Assembly: GCA_021804085.1 (NCBI GenBank)
Contig: JAJZKM010000003.1
Coordinates: 1 to 63,505 of the forward strand
Origin: a bacterium
Lineage (GTDB): Bacteria; Patescibacteriota; Saccharimonadia; Saccharimonadales; UBA4665
Reading direction: 5' to 3'
DNA length: 63,505 nucleotides
Shown here: one piece after another, positions 1 through 8,960 of the stretch
Numbering within the stretch: position 1 is the first letter of the stretch
How the letters are laid out: each line of letters starts with the position of its first letter
Program-made: the position numbers and the translations under genes
Notes under the pieces: model-generated
Seen by the model: the letters and a program-made list of their open reading frames with translations, nothing else
Database searches by the model: none
Told to the model about the DNA's origin: nothing

Positions 1-181
1 GGTTATTTTCTAAGATTAAGTTACGGTTGCCGTCTACTACACCTTGCTTTAACCAACCGTAAATAGTTCTAGTGTTAACATTATATTTTTCTGCTGCTAT
101 AGTTGCTCTCATGCCATTATTTCTAACATTATCTAGTATCTCAGTCTTAATACTAGGATCAATTGGAACAACTGCTCCCAT
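1..181 (-). CDS. Transposase-like helix-turn-helix protein, 5' part only (runs off the window)
   Basis: Translating the complement from the ATG at 181 gives an open frame of 60 codons that continues past base 1; it is absent from the ORF track because it has no stop inside the window. It starts MGAVVPIDPSIKTEIL and contains a helix-turn-helix pattern (AAEKYNVNTRTIYGWLKQG) like the OrfA/Tnp_1 DNA-binding part of IS3-type transposases or a resolvase HTH. It is divergent from the transposase fragment at 224-637, so the two are unlikely to be one intact IS3 element, in which orfA and orfB share a strand. Function is inferred from the HTH pattern alone. Confidence 0.5.
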   Translation of the reverse strand, partial: MGAVVPIDPSIKTEILDNVRNNGMRATIAAEKYNVNTRTIYGWLKQGVVDGNRNLILENN

Positions 182-223
182 GTTTAAAATTCCTCCCAAA
201 CTTACTAACTTAATTGTACCTTT

Positions 224-637
224 GTGCTAGCACAATGTGTCCAGTATATTGGTAGCCTGACACTACGCCATAGCTCTGAGCTGACGCACGAAGCTTTGCT
301 CGATGCCCTGAGCAAACACCCCAGTCCTGCAATATTACATAGTGACCAAGGCAGTGAGTACCTAAGCTACAAACACCAGGAGCTCTGTGACAAGATGGAG
401 ATTCAACTCAGTGCCAGTAACAAGGCTAGTCCTTGGCAGAATGGTTTCATGGAACGTTGGTTTGGTGGCTTTAAACGGGAGATGGGCAACCTTACTCAAC
501 ATCAAGATATATCCCAACTACACGAAGCCATTGTCATGCAGATTTACTACTACAACCACCGACGCATTCACAATGCTTTAGGCATGAGCCCAGCGGCTTA
601 CGCCGCTACGCTCCAAGCGAGACAAACTGTTCGCTAA
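224..637 (+). pseudogene. IS3-family transposase OrfB, C-terminal remnant
   Basis: The 137 residues match the second half of an IS3-family integrase core (rve). The second catalytic Asp lies in HSDQGSEY and the Glu in PWQNGFMERWFGGFKREM, followed by the family ending YYNHRRIHNALGMSPAAYA. The N-terminal half with the first catalytic Asp is missing, and an in-frame stop lies just upstream (206-208), so it cannot be active. The GTG start in the track is only the first start-like codon after the break. Base composition is richer in G+C than the flanks, consistent with a recent arrival followed by decay. Confidence 0.85.
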
Positions 638-660
638 AAGGGGAGGTTGACAAGCCCCTT
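638..660. terminator. Hairpin directly after the transposase remnant
   Basis: AAGGGG and CCCCTT form a perfect 6-bp stem around an 11-nt loop immediately after the stop codon. There is no T-run behind it, so it may be a weak terminator or part of an old insertion-sequence end. Confidence 0.35.
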
Positions 661-840
661 AGGTTCACTATTATTGAATTTTCAGTAAACATATAATTTT
701 TACTCCTGAAAGGTGCTAATTTTCGAAGTTTTAAATTTTGATAAACCTAAAGTAACGATCTATAACGTCAGCTAGTATATGTATGTTGTGCTGTTTCGGT
801 TCTGTTTAGCTAGCTCTCCTAATAATGTTATTATATGAGC

Positions 841-1149
841 ATGGATTCATGTAACTGCTGCACACCAAACTCTGAAACCACCAAGCAGATTGAGAAGCTT
901 GGCCCTTTAATGAAGGTTATAGGCGAGGATAGTCGTCTTAGAATACTTTGCGCATTGCAGTGTAGCGACCACTGCGTCTGCGAACTAGAGGAGCACACCA
1001 AGTTATCACAAAGCCTTATATCTCATCATCTAAAAGACTTAAAGACTACTAATATGGTTAGTGATGCTAAAAAAGGCCAGAAAGTATATTACTCTCTGAC
1101 CGATTTTGGCAGTAATGTTATGAAGTCGTTGCTGACTATAAAAGCCTAG
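841..1149 (+). CDS. ArsR/SmtB-family metal-responsive repressor
   Basis: A winged-helix regulator of about 102 aa. The sequence runs through DSRLRILCALQ, then DHCVCEL, the CVC metal(loid) thiolate motif at the start of the recognition region in ArsR/CadC-type sensors, then the DNA-reading helix LSQSLISHHLKDLK and the beta wing KKGQKVYYSLTD. An N-terminal CNCC adds possible ligands. The track starts at 835, but a -10-like TATTAT occupies 829-834, which puts the transcript start at about 841, exactly at the second ATG; I take that as the start (leaderless). The gene converges on the small Cys-rich gene at 1160-1336, whose promoter carries a matching operator. The metal sensed is not predictable; As(III), Cd(II) or similar soft ions fit the thiolates. 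Confidence 0.88.
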   Translation: MDSCNCCTPNSETTKQIEKLGPLMKVIGEDSRLRILCALQCSDHCVCELEEHTKLSQSLISHHLKDLKTTNMVSDAKKGQKVYYSLTDFGSNVMKSLLTIKA

Positions 1150-1159
1150 TATTTAGAAC

Positions 1160-1336
1160 TTATTTATCTAGTTCCTCAAGAACTTCTTTTAACTCTTTTT
1201 CTAACCGATCTTTACGAGCTTCTAGGCTCTCGGAAGACTTAGAGCAAGAAAGACCACACTTACTGCAACAATCACATGGTTTCTTTTCAGCTTTCTTATC
1301 TTCGCAACTACATGGCTTTTTATCTAATGATTGCAT
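1160..1336 (-). CDS. Cysteine-rich 58-aa protein, putative metal binder (not in ORF track)
   Basis: The frame from ATG at 1336 to TAA at 1160 encodes 58 residues with seven cysteines in two clusters (CSCE and CDCCSKCGLSC), followed by a charged helical tail (SLEARKDRLEKELKEVLEEL) that looks like a short coiled coil. A Shine-Dalgarno-like TGAGGA lies 7 nt before the ATG, and a near-consensus promoter overlapped by an ArsR-type operator lies upstream. This resembles a metallothionein-like or metal-chaperone micro-protein, but I recognise no named family. Too short for the 60-aa track cut-off. Coding status is supported by SD, promoter and composition; metal binding is inference from the Cys clusters. 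Confidence 0.72.
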   Translation of the reverse strand: MQSLDKKPCSCEDKKAEKKPCDCCSKCGLSCSKSSESLEARKDRLEKELKEVLEELDK

Positions 1337-1371
1337 GATTATTCCTCATTTATCAATACTAATATTAAACA

Positions 1372-1415
1372 TGAACGCACATTCATATATTAATCACCGG
1401 CTTTTTGTTTGTCAA
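1372..1415 (-). promoter_or_regulatory. Sigma-70-type promoter with ArsR-type operator for the Cys-rich gene
   Basis: On the minus strand TTGACA (1415-1410) and TAATAT (1392-1387) are separated by exactly 17 bp. Immediately downstream, over the expected +1, lies TGAA-N6-TTCA (1385-1372), the core of SmtB/ArsR operators. The arrangement would let the repressor encoded at 841-1149 block initiation until it binds metal. Confidence 0.75.
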
Positions 1416-1459
1416 GGACGATCAATTCGTTCTTGGATTTGAAAGGGTAAAATGTAGAA

Positions 1460-1612
1460 ATGGTAGAAAAACAGCTTTTCCAATGTTAGGTGTGTTGTTT
1501 GCGCTATGAAAACGAAGACATAGCAAAGAAGTGTGAAGCGTATTGCATAGAGCACAATGGTTGTAGTTTAGATATTACGAAACTTTCAGTGGAACGGATA
1601 ATCAGTTCTTAA
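1460..1612 (+). pseudogene. Second cysteine-rich small ORF, interrupted by an in-frame TAG
   Basis: ATG at 1460 opens MVEKQLFQC, then TAG at 1487-1489, then the same frame continues from GTG (1490) for 40 codons: VCCLRYENEDIAKKCEAYC, then a tail ending at TAA 1612. Read through, it would be a 50-aa protein with a Cys cluster (C-x-VCC) and CEAYC. The length and Cys spacing look like a real small protein damaged by one point mutation, or one that now starts at GTG 1490. I recall similar short Cys proteins from CPR genomes but cannot name a family. Confidence 0.4.
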
Positions 1613-1709
1613 AATCTGATTCCAGTAAATTATTTCAATTAGTAATTTCCTTATAAATTGAACCTTTTAGGATCACCATTTTCCACATCTGTTTGTTATG
1701 ATGTACTAA

Positions 1710-2273
1710 GTGGAAAACCTTCTATTTATACTGATATTTTTATTTGGTTCTGCTTCGTATGTAGTTGGCTTGAAAGAAATGTTTTCGGGCAAGTATGCCC
1801 CCAATGTATTCAGCAGAATAGTATGGCTTATATTAGCTATAATAAGTTTTGCCTCCCTTGTCCTTAGTCACAGCACTTCAGCGTCGGTATTATTGGCGGC
1901 CATATTTCTGCTAGGCAATGCCTTGATATGCATAACGAGTATTTGGAAAGGTTCAAAAAGATGGGGGAAGCTAGAATACATTTGTTTAGGAATTTTAATC
2001 ATAAGTGGTTTAGTGTGGGTGATTTTTAAGGCACCACTAATAAGCTTAACCATTGGTCTATTTGCACATTTCATCGGGGCTGCTCCAACCTATAGTCGAG
2101 TACTGTTTAACCCTAAAAGTGAAAGTATTGGGTTTTGGTCATTATTCTTTATTGCTAGCATATTTAGTATTATTGCTAGCTTGGGACAACCTATTAAGCT
2201 AATAATATTTCCAATCTACTTTACGTTTTTCGATGGCAGTATGACATTATTAACTATACGAAAATGGGTTTAA
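1710..2273 (+). CDS. Integral membrane protein, unknown function
   Basis: 187 residues with about six hydrophobic segments separated by short loops, typical of a small polytopic membrane protein; no charged catalytic motif stands out. The C-terminal half contains FAHFIGAAPTYSRVLFNPKSES, a loop flanked by helices. The start is GTG at 1710 by the track; no clear ribosome-binding site precedes it, so the start is uncertain. It stands alone, with a terminator-like double hairpin behind it. I do not recognise the family. Confidence 0.65.
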   Translation: MENLLFILIFLFGSASYVVGLKEMFSGKYAPNVFSRIVWLILAIISFASLVLSHSTSASVLLAAIFLLGNALICITSIWKGSKRWGKLEYICLGILIISGLVWVIFKAPLISLTIGLFAHFIGAAPTYSRVLFNPKSESIGFWSLFFIASIFSIIASLGQPIKLIIFPIYFTFFDGSMTLLTIRKWV

Positions 2274-2414
2274 TCCTCATCACTCAAAAACTAATAGGGC
2301 TTAATACTCTCACTGCATTGACTATTTACCACATAGCCATCAGTTCTCGCTTTATATGATTACAGTTCGTTCCTACTAAGCTCACCATAGTAAAGTTAGA
2401 ACTTGTTGTAACGT

Positions 2415-2476
2415 TTGGTTTTATCCTTAGTGATAACCAATTACTATCTGTTAGATAGTTCGATTTCTTTTTTGTT
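2415..2476 (+). terminator. Tandem hairpins with T-run between membrane gene and NUDIX gene
   Basis: Two consecutive stems: a bulged hairpin at 2415-2440 (TTGG..CCAA outer arms) and a perfect 7-bp stem ACTATCT-GTT-AGATAGT at 2443-2459, followed by a T-rich stretch (TCGATTTCTTTTTT). This fits an intrinsic terminator. The promoter of the next gene starts right behind it. Confidence 0.55.
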
Positions 2477-2487
2477 ATTATTTAGGG

Positions 2488-2943
2488 ATGAGTAATTTCT
2501 CTGAAACTGATTTCAGACAGCAAGCTCTCAAAGACGGTATTACTCACATTTCAACTGGCGTTGCTGTCTTAAGAGACAAGAAGATTCTTCTGGTTCGAAG
2601 AACTAAGAATGATTTTCTTGGCGGTGTTTATGAGCTTCCTGGCGGCGGTGTTAATGAGGGTGAATCGATAGAAGATGCCGCTTTTCGTGAGGTTCGAGAA
2701 GAAACTGGTCTTATGCCAGTGCAAATAGTAGCAATTTATGAAGGTTTTGATTACTACACAGATAAAAAACCTAAGGTTAGACAGGTTAACTTTGTCGTTA
2801 AGGTTGAACCTGGCGATGTTGTTCTAAGTGAAGAGCATGATAATTTCACTTGGGTGGACTCTAACAGCATGCAAAGACTAAATATGACAAATAGTATGAT
2901 CAAGTGTGTTACCGAAGCGCTGGCAATAGCTGATTCCATCTGA
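2488..2943 (+). CDS. NUDIX hydrolase
   Basis: 151 aa. The Nudix box GX5EX7REUXEEXGU is complete: it begins GGGVNEGES and ends REVREETGL, at about residues 52-75, so the metal and pyrophosphate site should be functional. The fold starts with the usual strand TGVAVLRDKKILLVRR. NUDIX enzymes split nucleoside diphosphates linked to other groups; the substrate (damaged NTP, ADP-sugar, Ap4A) cannot be read from the sequence. A -10-like TATTAT at 2476-2481 leaves only 6 nt before the ATG, so the transcript probably starts at the start codon. Confidence 0.9.
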   Translation: MSNFSETDFRQQALKDGITHISTGVAVLRDKKILLVRRTKNDFLGGVYELPGGGVNEGESIEDAAFREVREETGLMPVQIVAIYEGFDYYTDKKPKVRQVNFVVKVEPGDVVLSEEHDNFTWVDSNSMQRLNMTNSMIKCVTEALAIADSI

Positions 2944-3093
2944 TAATTTCGTTTGTATTTTGGCTATAACCCTGTCGTCCCATGATCACCATCTCAACCT
3001 ACAGATCGAAAATGCTTCTAAGTTTAGAAATTTGTCAGGGGCGCTCTTTTTGCCTGTTTGGTGCATATAAACTATCTTTGGTATTATTAGTTT

Positions 3094-3726
3094 GTGAAGA
3101 TTACTAAATATGCACACTCTTGTATTTTGATTGAAACAGACGAACGAGTTGGTTTGTTTGACCCGGGCAACTATTCTTGGGATTTATTCAATATTGATAA
3201 TCTAAATCGGCTAGATGATATTCTGATAACACATGAGCATGCCGACCATATGTACCTTCCTTTTGTAAAAGCTCTTACTGAAAAGTTCCCTGATGCACAT
3301 ATTACCACCACGGAATCGGCTGCAAATATCTTAAGAGAGGCTGGAATAGTCAATGTTGCATTTGAAAATAATCAGTATGTAACATTATTTTCAGCTGATC
3401 ATGAGTCGATGGAGCCACTTTCTAGTGTGCCACTTACGAACAAGGGCATACATTATTTAGATGTTTTCACAAGCCCGGGTGATAGCCATCATTTTTCAGA
3501 GACCAAAAAAATTCTGGCCTTGCCCGTAACAGCACCATGGGGAACAACAGCCAGAGCAGCAGAAATTATAGAGGAACTAAAGCCTGAGTACGTAATACCC
3601 ATTCATGATTGGCTTTGGCGAGATGATGTATGCCAAAGATTTTACGAGATTATGTCAAATTTCTGTAATAAACAAGGCGTAAAATTCCTGCAACCGATTA
3701 ATGGACAAAGTATAGACATTCAATAA
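3094..3726 (+). CDS. Metallo-beta-lactamase-fold hydrolase
   Basis: 210 aa. The Zn-binding HxHxDH signature appears as THEHADHMYLP at about residue 47, preceded by the strand GLFDPGNYSW; later histidines (ADHE, HDW) can supply the remaining ligands. The fold resembles the single-domain Zn-dependent hydrolases of the UlaG/YycJ-like group, whose substrates are varied. The start is GTG at 3094 with TATTAT at 3082-3087, again predicting a leaderless mRNA. It stands alone between a NUDIX gene and ackA. Substrate unknown. Confidence 0.85.
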   Translation: MKITKYAHSCILIETDERVGLFDPGNYSWDLFNIDNLNRLDDILITHEHADHMYLPFVKALTEKFPDAHITTTESAANILREAGIVNVAFENNQYVTLFSADHESMEPLSSVPLTNKGIHYLDVFTSPGDSHHFSETKKILALPVTAPWGTTARAAEIIEELKPEYVIPIHDWLWRDDVCQRFYEIMSNFCNKQGVKFLQPINGQSIDIQ

Positions 3727-4005
3727 CCGGCGTTATAGTTGAAGCTCAGGACTTGCAATAATTTGCTCCTTCAGATGACTTCACTAATTCTCTTATAAAT
3801 CGAAGAGCTAAGGGTAACCATTTCGCATAGGAGGTTTCTTTACGGCACACGCAATGATATCGATTGGTTAATTGTGGCGCTCAAGGTTATCTCATGCGGA
3901 GTGTGCGCCAAATATGAGGTAGAATCTTAAATCGGTTTTTTTATGGGTATTTAAAAATATAGTTCCGGTGTCTGGGACAGAGAGTGTAGAATAAACATAA
4001 GTACT

Positions 4006-5217
4006 ATGGAAACAATGAATAGTGGTGATAGATACATTCTAACGGTTAATGCCGGGTCATCGAGCATTAAGCTTGCGTTGTTTGTTAAGGATGATATTAC
4101 TCAAAAAGTGCTTGTAGCATCCGTGGAAAACATAGGTCAGTCATCGGCAAAGATGGTAACATTCGATGGCACAAAGCCCATTGACGCAGATAACCATTCG
4201 GACGCTACCAAGCTACTGACAGAGTGGCTAACTTCGCAAATTGCCGCTAATTCTATTGTCGCTGTTGGTCACCGCATTGTGCATGGTGGGCAGTTTTATC
4301 ATGAAACCTTAGCATTCTCTGACGAGGTATTGACTAATTTGCGAAAGCTTGTGGCCCTTGACTCTGAGCATCTGTCGATTGAGCTGGAATTGGTTACAGT
4401 TTTTGGAGAGTTATTGCCACGGGCGCAGCAAGTTCTCTGCTTTGATACGGCTTTTCATCATAATCTACCGACACGTTCTAGGTTGTTGCCAATCCCGCGC
4501 CATTTTGAGGCGAAAGGTTTCCGCCGGTACGGTTTTCATGGTCTGTCGTATGCCTACATTCTAGAAGAGCTGCGGCGTGTTGAGGGCGAAGTAGCGGCGA
4601 ATGGTAAAGTTATTATTGCTCACTTGGGAAGTGGCGCGAGCTTAGCTGCTCTCCAAAACGGCAAGCCAATTGACACGACGATGAGCATGACGCCTGCATC
4701 GGGTATTTCGATGAGCACCCGCTCCGGTGATCTCGATCCAGGATTGGGACTATACCTTGCAAACACCGAAGGCTATAACGCTGAACGCTTTAATCGCATG
4801 GTTAATTTCGAGTCGGGCTTGCTCGGTGTGTCCGAAACGACCGCCGATATGAAAAAACTACTTGAAATTGAGACTGATGATGGGCGCGCGAAAGACGCAG
4901 TAGATATATTTTGCTATCAAACTAAAAAAAGTATTGGCAGTTTTGTCGCAGCATTAGGCGGCTTGAATACTCTGGTCTTTACTGGTGGCATGGGTGAGAA
5001 CGCTCCAAAGATCAGGGCTAGGATATGCGAAAGACTGGAGTTTTTTGGTGTTATTATTGATGATGGGCGCAATCAGCAAGGCGACCGTCTTATATCGGCG
5101 GATGGTAGCCAGGTTGGCGTGCACGTTATTCATACCGACGAAGCAATAACTATTGCGCGCGAAACAGCTGAGCTTATAAAAAAGGATCAGGGGGTGGCTT
5201 ATGAATCCAATCAATGA
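4006..5217 (+). CDS. ackA: Acetate kinase
   Basis: 403 aa, the normal family length. It converts acetyl phosphate and ADP to acetate and ATP. The N-terminal phosphate loop [16 protein letters not shown], the HRIVHGG signature with its catalytic region, [10 protein letters not shown], the [10 protein letters not shown] motif and the C-terminal [13 protein letters not shown]-binding motif are all present. It overlaps xfp by 17 bp, so both are translated from one mRNA, and the product of phosphoketolase (acetyl phosphate) is its substrate. A TAGAAT -10 box at 3987-3992 leaves a leader of only a few bases. Codons are richer in G+C than in most of the window. Confidence 0.97.
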   Translation: METMNSGDRYILTVNAGSSSIKLALFVKDDITQKVLVASVENIGQSSAKMVTFDGTKPIDADNHSDATKLLTEWLTSQIAANSIVAVGHRIVHGGQFYHETLAFSDEVLTNLRKLVALDSEHLSIELELVTVFGELLPRAQQVLCFDTAFHHNLPTRSRLLPIPRHFEAKGFRRYGFHGLSYAYILEELRRVEGEVAANGKVIIAHLGSGASLAALQNGKPIDTTMSMTPASGISMSTRSGDLDPGLGLYLANTEGYNAERFNRMVNFESGLLGVSETTADMKKLLEIETDDGRAKDAVDIFCYQTKKSIGSFVAALGGLNTLVFTGGMGENAPKIRARICERLEFFGVIIDDGRNQQGDRLISADGSQVGVHVIHTDEAITIARETAELIKKDQGVAYESNQ

Positions 5218-7576
5218 AAATCAACTAGACGAAAAAACACTAAATAATATTGACGCCTATTGGCGAGCAGCCAATTATTTATCCGTCGGTCAAATATATC
5301 TATGTGATAACCCGCTTCTTAAAGAGCCATTAAAATTAGAGCATGTTAAAAAATTACTGCTTGGACATTGGGGAACAACACCCGGCCAGAACTTCATTTA
5401 CGCACATCTGAACCGCATTATTAAGCAGTATGACCTCAATATGGTCTATATTTCTGGGCCTGGTCACGGTGGCCCGGCGCTTGTTGGTAATGTATACCTT
5501 GAGGGTACGTTTAGCGAATATTATCCTACGGTTACTCAAAATGAAGCCGGTCTTAAAAAACTATTCCAACTATTTTCATTTCCTGGTGGTTTATCCAGCC
5601 ATGTGTCACCGCAGGTGCCCGGTTCAATGCACGAAGGTGGCGAGCTTGGCTACTCACTCAGTCATGCCTTTGGCGCGATTTTAGATAATCCCGATCTTAT
5701 AACGGCTTGCGTTGTTGGTGACGGTGAGGCTGAAACTGGGCCGCTCGCAACTGCCTGGCATTCTAACAAGTTCATAAATCCAAAAACAGACGGTGCGGTT
5801 TTGCCGATATTACACCTCAACGGCTACAAGATTAGCAATCCTACCATCCTGGCTCGCATTGAACGGGATGAGCTGGAGCAATTATTTCGAGGCTACGGTT
5901 GGACGCCTTACTTTGTGGAAGGGGATGATCCCATGCAGATGCACCGGCTTATGGCTACGAAGCTCGATGAAGTCGTACAAGAGATCAAGAGAATCCAAAG
6001 TAATGCGCGTGATAACAATGATACTACCCGACCGCGGTGGCCTATGATCGTGCTCAATTCACCCAAAGGCTGGACGGGACCGAAAATGATAGGTGGCAAA
6101 CAGATTGAGAACAACTTCCTTTCGCATCAGGTGCCACTGGCCGTAGATGTTGATCATCCCGATAACGTAGTGGTGCTCGAAGAATGGCTTAAAAGCTACA
6201 GACCCGAAGAATTATTTACCGAATATGGAGCCTTATTGCCAGAGCTTGCTGCGCTTGCGCCATCGGGCGCGCACCGCATGGGTGCAAACCCTCATGCTAA
6301 TGGCGGTGGCCTGATGCGAGAGCTTGACTTGCCAGACTTTCGGGATTACGCCGTTACTATAGAGCAGAGGGGCGTCAGTAACGAGGGCAATGTGCATGCG
6401 CTTGGCCCTTATCTGCGCGACGTTATAAAGCAAAATCAGGCTCAGCATAATTTTAGAATATTCGGTCCAGACGAACTTATCTCTAACAGACTAGAAACAG
6501 TTTTTGAGGCAACAGACCGGCAATGGTCAGCCCGAATAAAATCAACTGACGAAAATCTGGCAATAAGTGGTGCCGTTTTAGACTCTATGCTCAGCGAGCA
6601 CCAGGCGGAAGGCTGGCTAGAAGGTTACTTGCTTACAGGCAGGCATGGCATACTCCACAGCTACGAAGCGTTTATCCGTATCGTAGACTCTATGGTCAAC
6701 CAACATGCCAAATGGATTAAGATGTCCAATGAATTACCCTGGAGACATGCCATACCATCGCTCAATTATCTATTAACATCGCACGTCTGGCGACAGGACC
6801 ATAACGGCTTTACGCACCAGGATCCAGGTTTTATTGATCATCTGCTCAACAAGAAAGCCACGGTGATACGTATTTACTTGCCCCCGGACGCAAACACGTT
6901 GCTGTCAACGATTGATCACTGCCTAAAGAGTCGTAATTACATTAATCTCACGATCACCGGCAAGCATAATAGTCCACAATGGCTATCTATGGATGAAGCG
7001 ATTGAGCATTGCACTAAAGGAGTGAATGTATGGGATTGGGCAAGCAATGACGATGGCGACGAGCCTGATGTAGTTATGGCTTGCGCTGGTGATGTTCCTA
7101 CGTTGGAAACCTTGGCGGCAGTATCAATTCTTAGGGAGCACTTACCAGATCTGAAAGTTCGTGTCGTGAATGTTGTTGACCTTATGCGACTGGAGTCTGA
7201 TACTGAGCACCCACATGGATTAAGCGATCCTGAGTATGACGCCTTGTTTACAAGGAATAAACAGATCATTTTTGCGTTTCATGGCTATCCTTGGGTTGTT
7301 CACCGGTTAACCTACCGCCGTACTAATCGCAATCTTCATGTACGGGGGTATAAAGAAGAAGGGACGATTACGACTGCGTTTGATATGACCGTAAAGAACA
7401 ACATGGATCGTTTTGACCTAGTATTGGATGTGATTGATCGTTTAGGCCTAACTGGAGATAAGGCTTTACAACTGAAACAACTAATGCAAGATAAGCTCAT
7501 TGAACATGAAGAGTACATAAAAATCCACGGCATAGATATTCCGGAAGTCCGCGATTGGCAATGGGTGTCGCTATAG
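5201..7576 (+). CDS. xfp: Xylulose-5-phosphate/fructose-6-phosphate phosphoketolase
   Basis: 791 aa, full length. This thiamine-diphosphate enzyme cleaves xylulose 5-phosphate (or fructose 6-phosphate) to acetyl phosphate plus glyceraldehyde 3-phosphate (or erythrose 4-phosphate). Family hallmarks are present: [10 protein letters not shown] at the N terminus, [42 protein letters not shown] (the ThDP/Mg motif) and the C-terminal [13 protein letters not shown]. It follows ackA with a 17-bp overlap, giving a two-gene route from pentose or hexose phosphate to acetate with one ATP. The glyceraldehyde 3-phosphate can feed the pgk/pyk genes found later in the window. Confidence 0.97.
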   Translation: MNPINENQLDEKTLNNIDAYWRAANYLSVGQIYLCDNPLLKEPLKLEHVKKLLLGHWGTTPGQNFIYAHLNRIIKQYDLNMVYISGPGHGGPALVGNVYLEGTFSEYYPTVTQNEAGLKKLFQLFSFPGGLSSHVSPQVPGSMHEGGELGYSLSHAFGAILDNPDLITACVVGDGEAETGPLATAWHSNKFINPKTDGAVLPILHLNGYKISNPTILARIERDELEQLFRGYGWTPYFVEGDDPMQMHRLMATKLDEVVQEIKRIQSNARDNNDTTRPRWPMIVLNSPKGWTGPKMIGGKQIENNFLSHQVPLAVDVDHPDNVVVLEEWLKSYRPEELFTEYGALLPELAALAPSGAHRMGANPHANGGGLMRELDLPDFRDYAVTIEQRGVSNEGNVHALGPYLRDVIKQNQAQHNFRIFGPDELISNRLETVFEATDRQWSARIKSTDENLAISGAVLDSMLSEHQAEGWLEGYLLTGRHGILHSYEAFIRIVDSMVNQHAKWIKMSNELPWRHAIPSLNYLLTSHVWRQDHNGFTHQDPGFIDHLLNKKATVIRIYLPPDANTLLSTIDHCLKSRNYINLTITGKHNSPQWLSMDEAIEHCTKGVNVWDWASNDDGDEPDVVMACAGDVPTLETLAAVSILREHLPDLKVRVVNVVDLMRLESDTEHPHGLSDPEYDALFTRNKQIIFAFHGYPWVVHRLTYRRTNRNLHVRGYKEEGTITTAFDMTVKNNMDRFDLVLDVIDRLGLTGDKALQLKQLMQDKLIEHEEYIKIHGIDIPEVRDWQWVSL

Positions 7577-7722
7577 CTTTACAGTAAGCCACAATGGCTA
7601 ACCGGACTTTGGTCAGTAAATCTATCTGAGTGGAGGGCATGTCCTTACAAAATATATGCGTTGCCGTTATGACTTAGCCTCAGAAATCAGTGAGAAATAC
7701 GGAGGTACTCATTAAACATCTG

Positions 7723-7748
7723 TTAGAAGCATGTTATAGAGCTTCTAA
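7723..7748. terminator. Hairpin between convergent xfp and the transporter gene
   Basis: TTAGAAGC and GCTTCTAA form a perfect 8-bp stem with a 10-nt loop, located between two genes that point towards each other. A run of T follows about 20 bases later on the plus strand. It may serve as a two-way terminator. Confidence 0.45.
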
Positions 7749-7786
7749 ACTAATCTTGAACCTAGTTTTTTCAAAAGATCATATTC

Positions 7787-8620
7787 TTATGATGTAGTAT
7801 TTTCATCCAGACTTATTGCAATAGTTCCTGCGATTGCTAGGGCCAATCCTATACTAACTAATGGCCACAAACCTAGCCTTGGACGGTCACCGAGAAAAAA
7901 GATCCCTAGAATTATCGGAACTATAGTTTCGAAAGCGACCACGATGGCATTTATAGAACTTGCTAAATGTCTCTGAAGAGCAACTGTTAGGATTAATAAT
8001 CCGAGGACACCATATACTATAATTGCCCATAGAAGAGGTTGATCGATGACCTTCCAGTAAGGATGTCCCCATTTTAGCAATCGTCCAGCAATTGCCGTAA
8101 AACCAAATGCTACACCACTAATTCCTGCCAGCGAAAAAGTAGATAATTTATTATCTATGTGTGTAAGAATTTGTCCTAAAACAGCGATCAAAAATGGTCC
8201 AAGTATAACTATCCATCTAAAAAGAGTATTGACTGCATGGGCTTTTTCGGGTGAAGCACTTATTCCAAGCATGATAAGTCCCCCAAAAACCATAACCATA
8301 GGATAGTATAGATTGTGTTTTGGTTTCCTGTGTCTCAAGGTGGCGTCCACTACTACGGCTATTATGACGCTGAGGGCGATTATTGGTTGAACTATAAATA
8401 ATGGAAGTATATGGACAGCTATAAGTGTTAGAAACCATCCAGTAAGGTCGAGAACAACTCCAATGACATATGGCCAGTCATGCAAAAGGCTAATTAAAAA
8501 GTTAATTCTTAATTTATTTTCTTTGCTTTTCTTATCGGCACTGATTTTCTCTAAGCAGATCGCAATACCATTGGATATAGCTGCTCCACAAGCTGCCAAA
8601 ATTGCCAGAATATAAATCAT
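7787..8620 (-). CDS. DMT-superfamily (EamA-like) membrane transporter
   Basis: 277 aa with about ten hydrophobic helices in two similar halves, the layout of drug/metabolite transporters. The N-terminal half includes LAACGAAISNGIAICLEK and a loop rich in Lys; the second half ends FETIVPIILGIFFLGDRPR...GLALAIAGTIAI, the typical EamA C-terminal pattern. The substrate cannot be predicted. It is the only well-supported protein gene on the minus strand in the central part of the window and has its own short promoter region shared with yihY. Confidence 0.8.
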   Translation of the reverse strand: MIYILAILAACGAAISNGIAICLEKISADKKSKENKLRINFLISLLHDWPYVIGVVLDLTGWFLTLIAVHILPLFIVQPIIALSVIIAVVVDATLRHRKPKHNLYYPMVMVFGGLIMLGISASPEKAHAVNTLFRWIVILGPFLIAVLGQILTHIDNKLSTFSLAGISGVAFGFTAIAGRLLKWGHPYWKVIDQPLLWAIIVYGVLGLLILTVALQRHLASSINAIVVAFETIVPIILGIFFLGDRPRLGLWPLVSIGLALAIAGTIAISLDENTTS

Positions 8621-8960
8621 ATCTCTACTGTAATATACGATGATCTATTTTAATAATAGATTGAATAGAGGTTGGGTAATTTGGCGTATCTGTTAATGGC
8701 TATAGGTATTAATAAAGTCCATGCAAACATTATTAAGCAAGATCAGAACTTAAGATTGTCAGCATACAGCAGAAAGTATGTATTAATTAATACTTTAATT
8801 GTTTGATTAATGTGTAACTCTTACTCTGTGATGCTAATATGTTCTTGAGCCGGTTGGCATTTATAAAAAATCAATCTGTAAAATTTAAAAAGGAGTTGAA
8901 GATAGATATAATTTATAAAGTTTATGAGTATATTGAGCGGTTTCAGAACATACCATTAAG
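8621..8960. other. Divergent intergenic region
   Basis: 340 bp between the transporter gene (minus) and the yihY-like gene (plus). It is very AT-rich and holds two self-complementary stretches, TCTATttTAATAATAGA near the start and AAAGTATGTATTAATTAATACTTT near 8772-8795. Near the end, TATAAT at about 8909 could be a -10 box, and a 22-codon TTG frame behind AAAAAGGAG ends in the ATGA of the next start; I do not regard that as proven. No RNA family recognised. Confidence 0.4.

Noticed and set aside
1460-1612. Read-through of TAG as pyrrolysine in the Cys-rich ORF
   Set aside because: No Pyl genes are in the window and no such use is known in this lineage; a point mutation is simpler.
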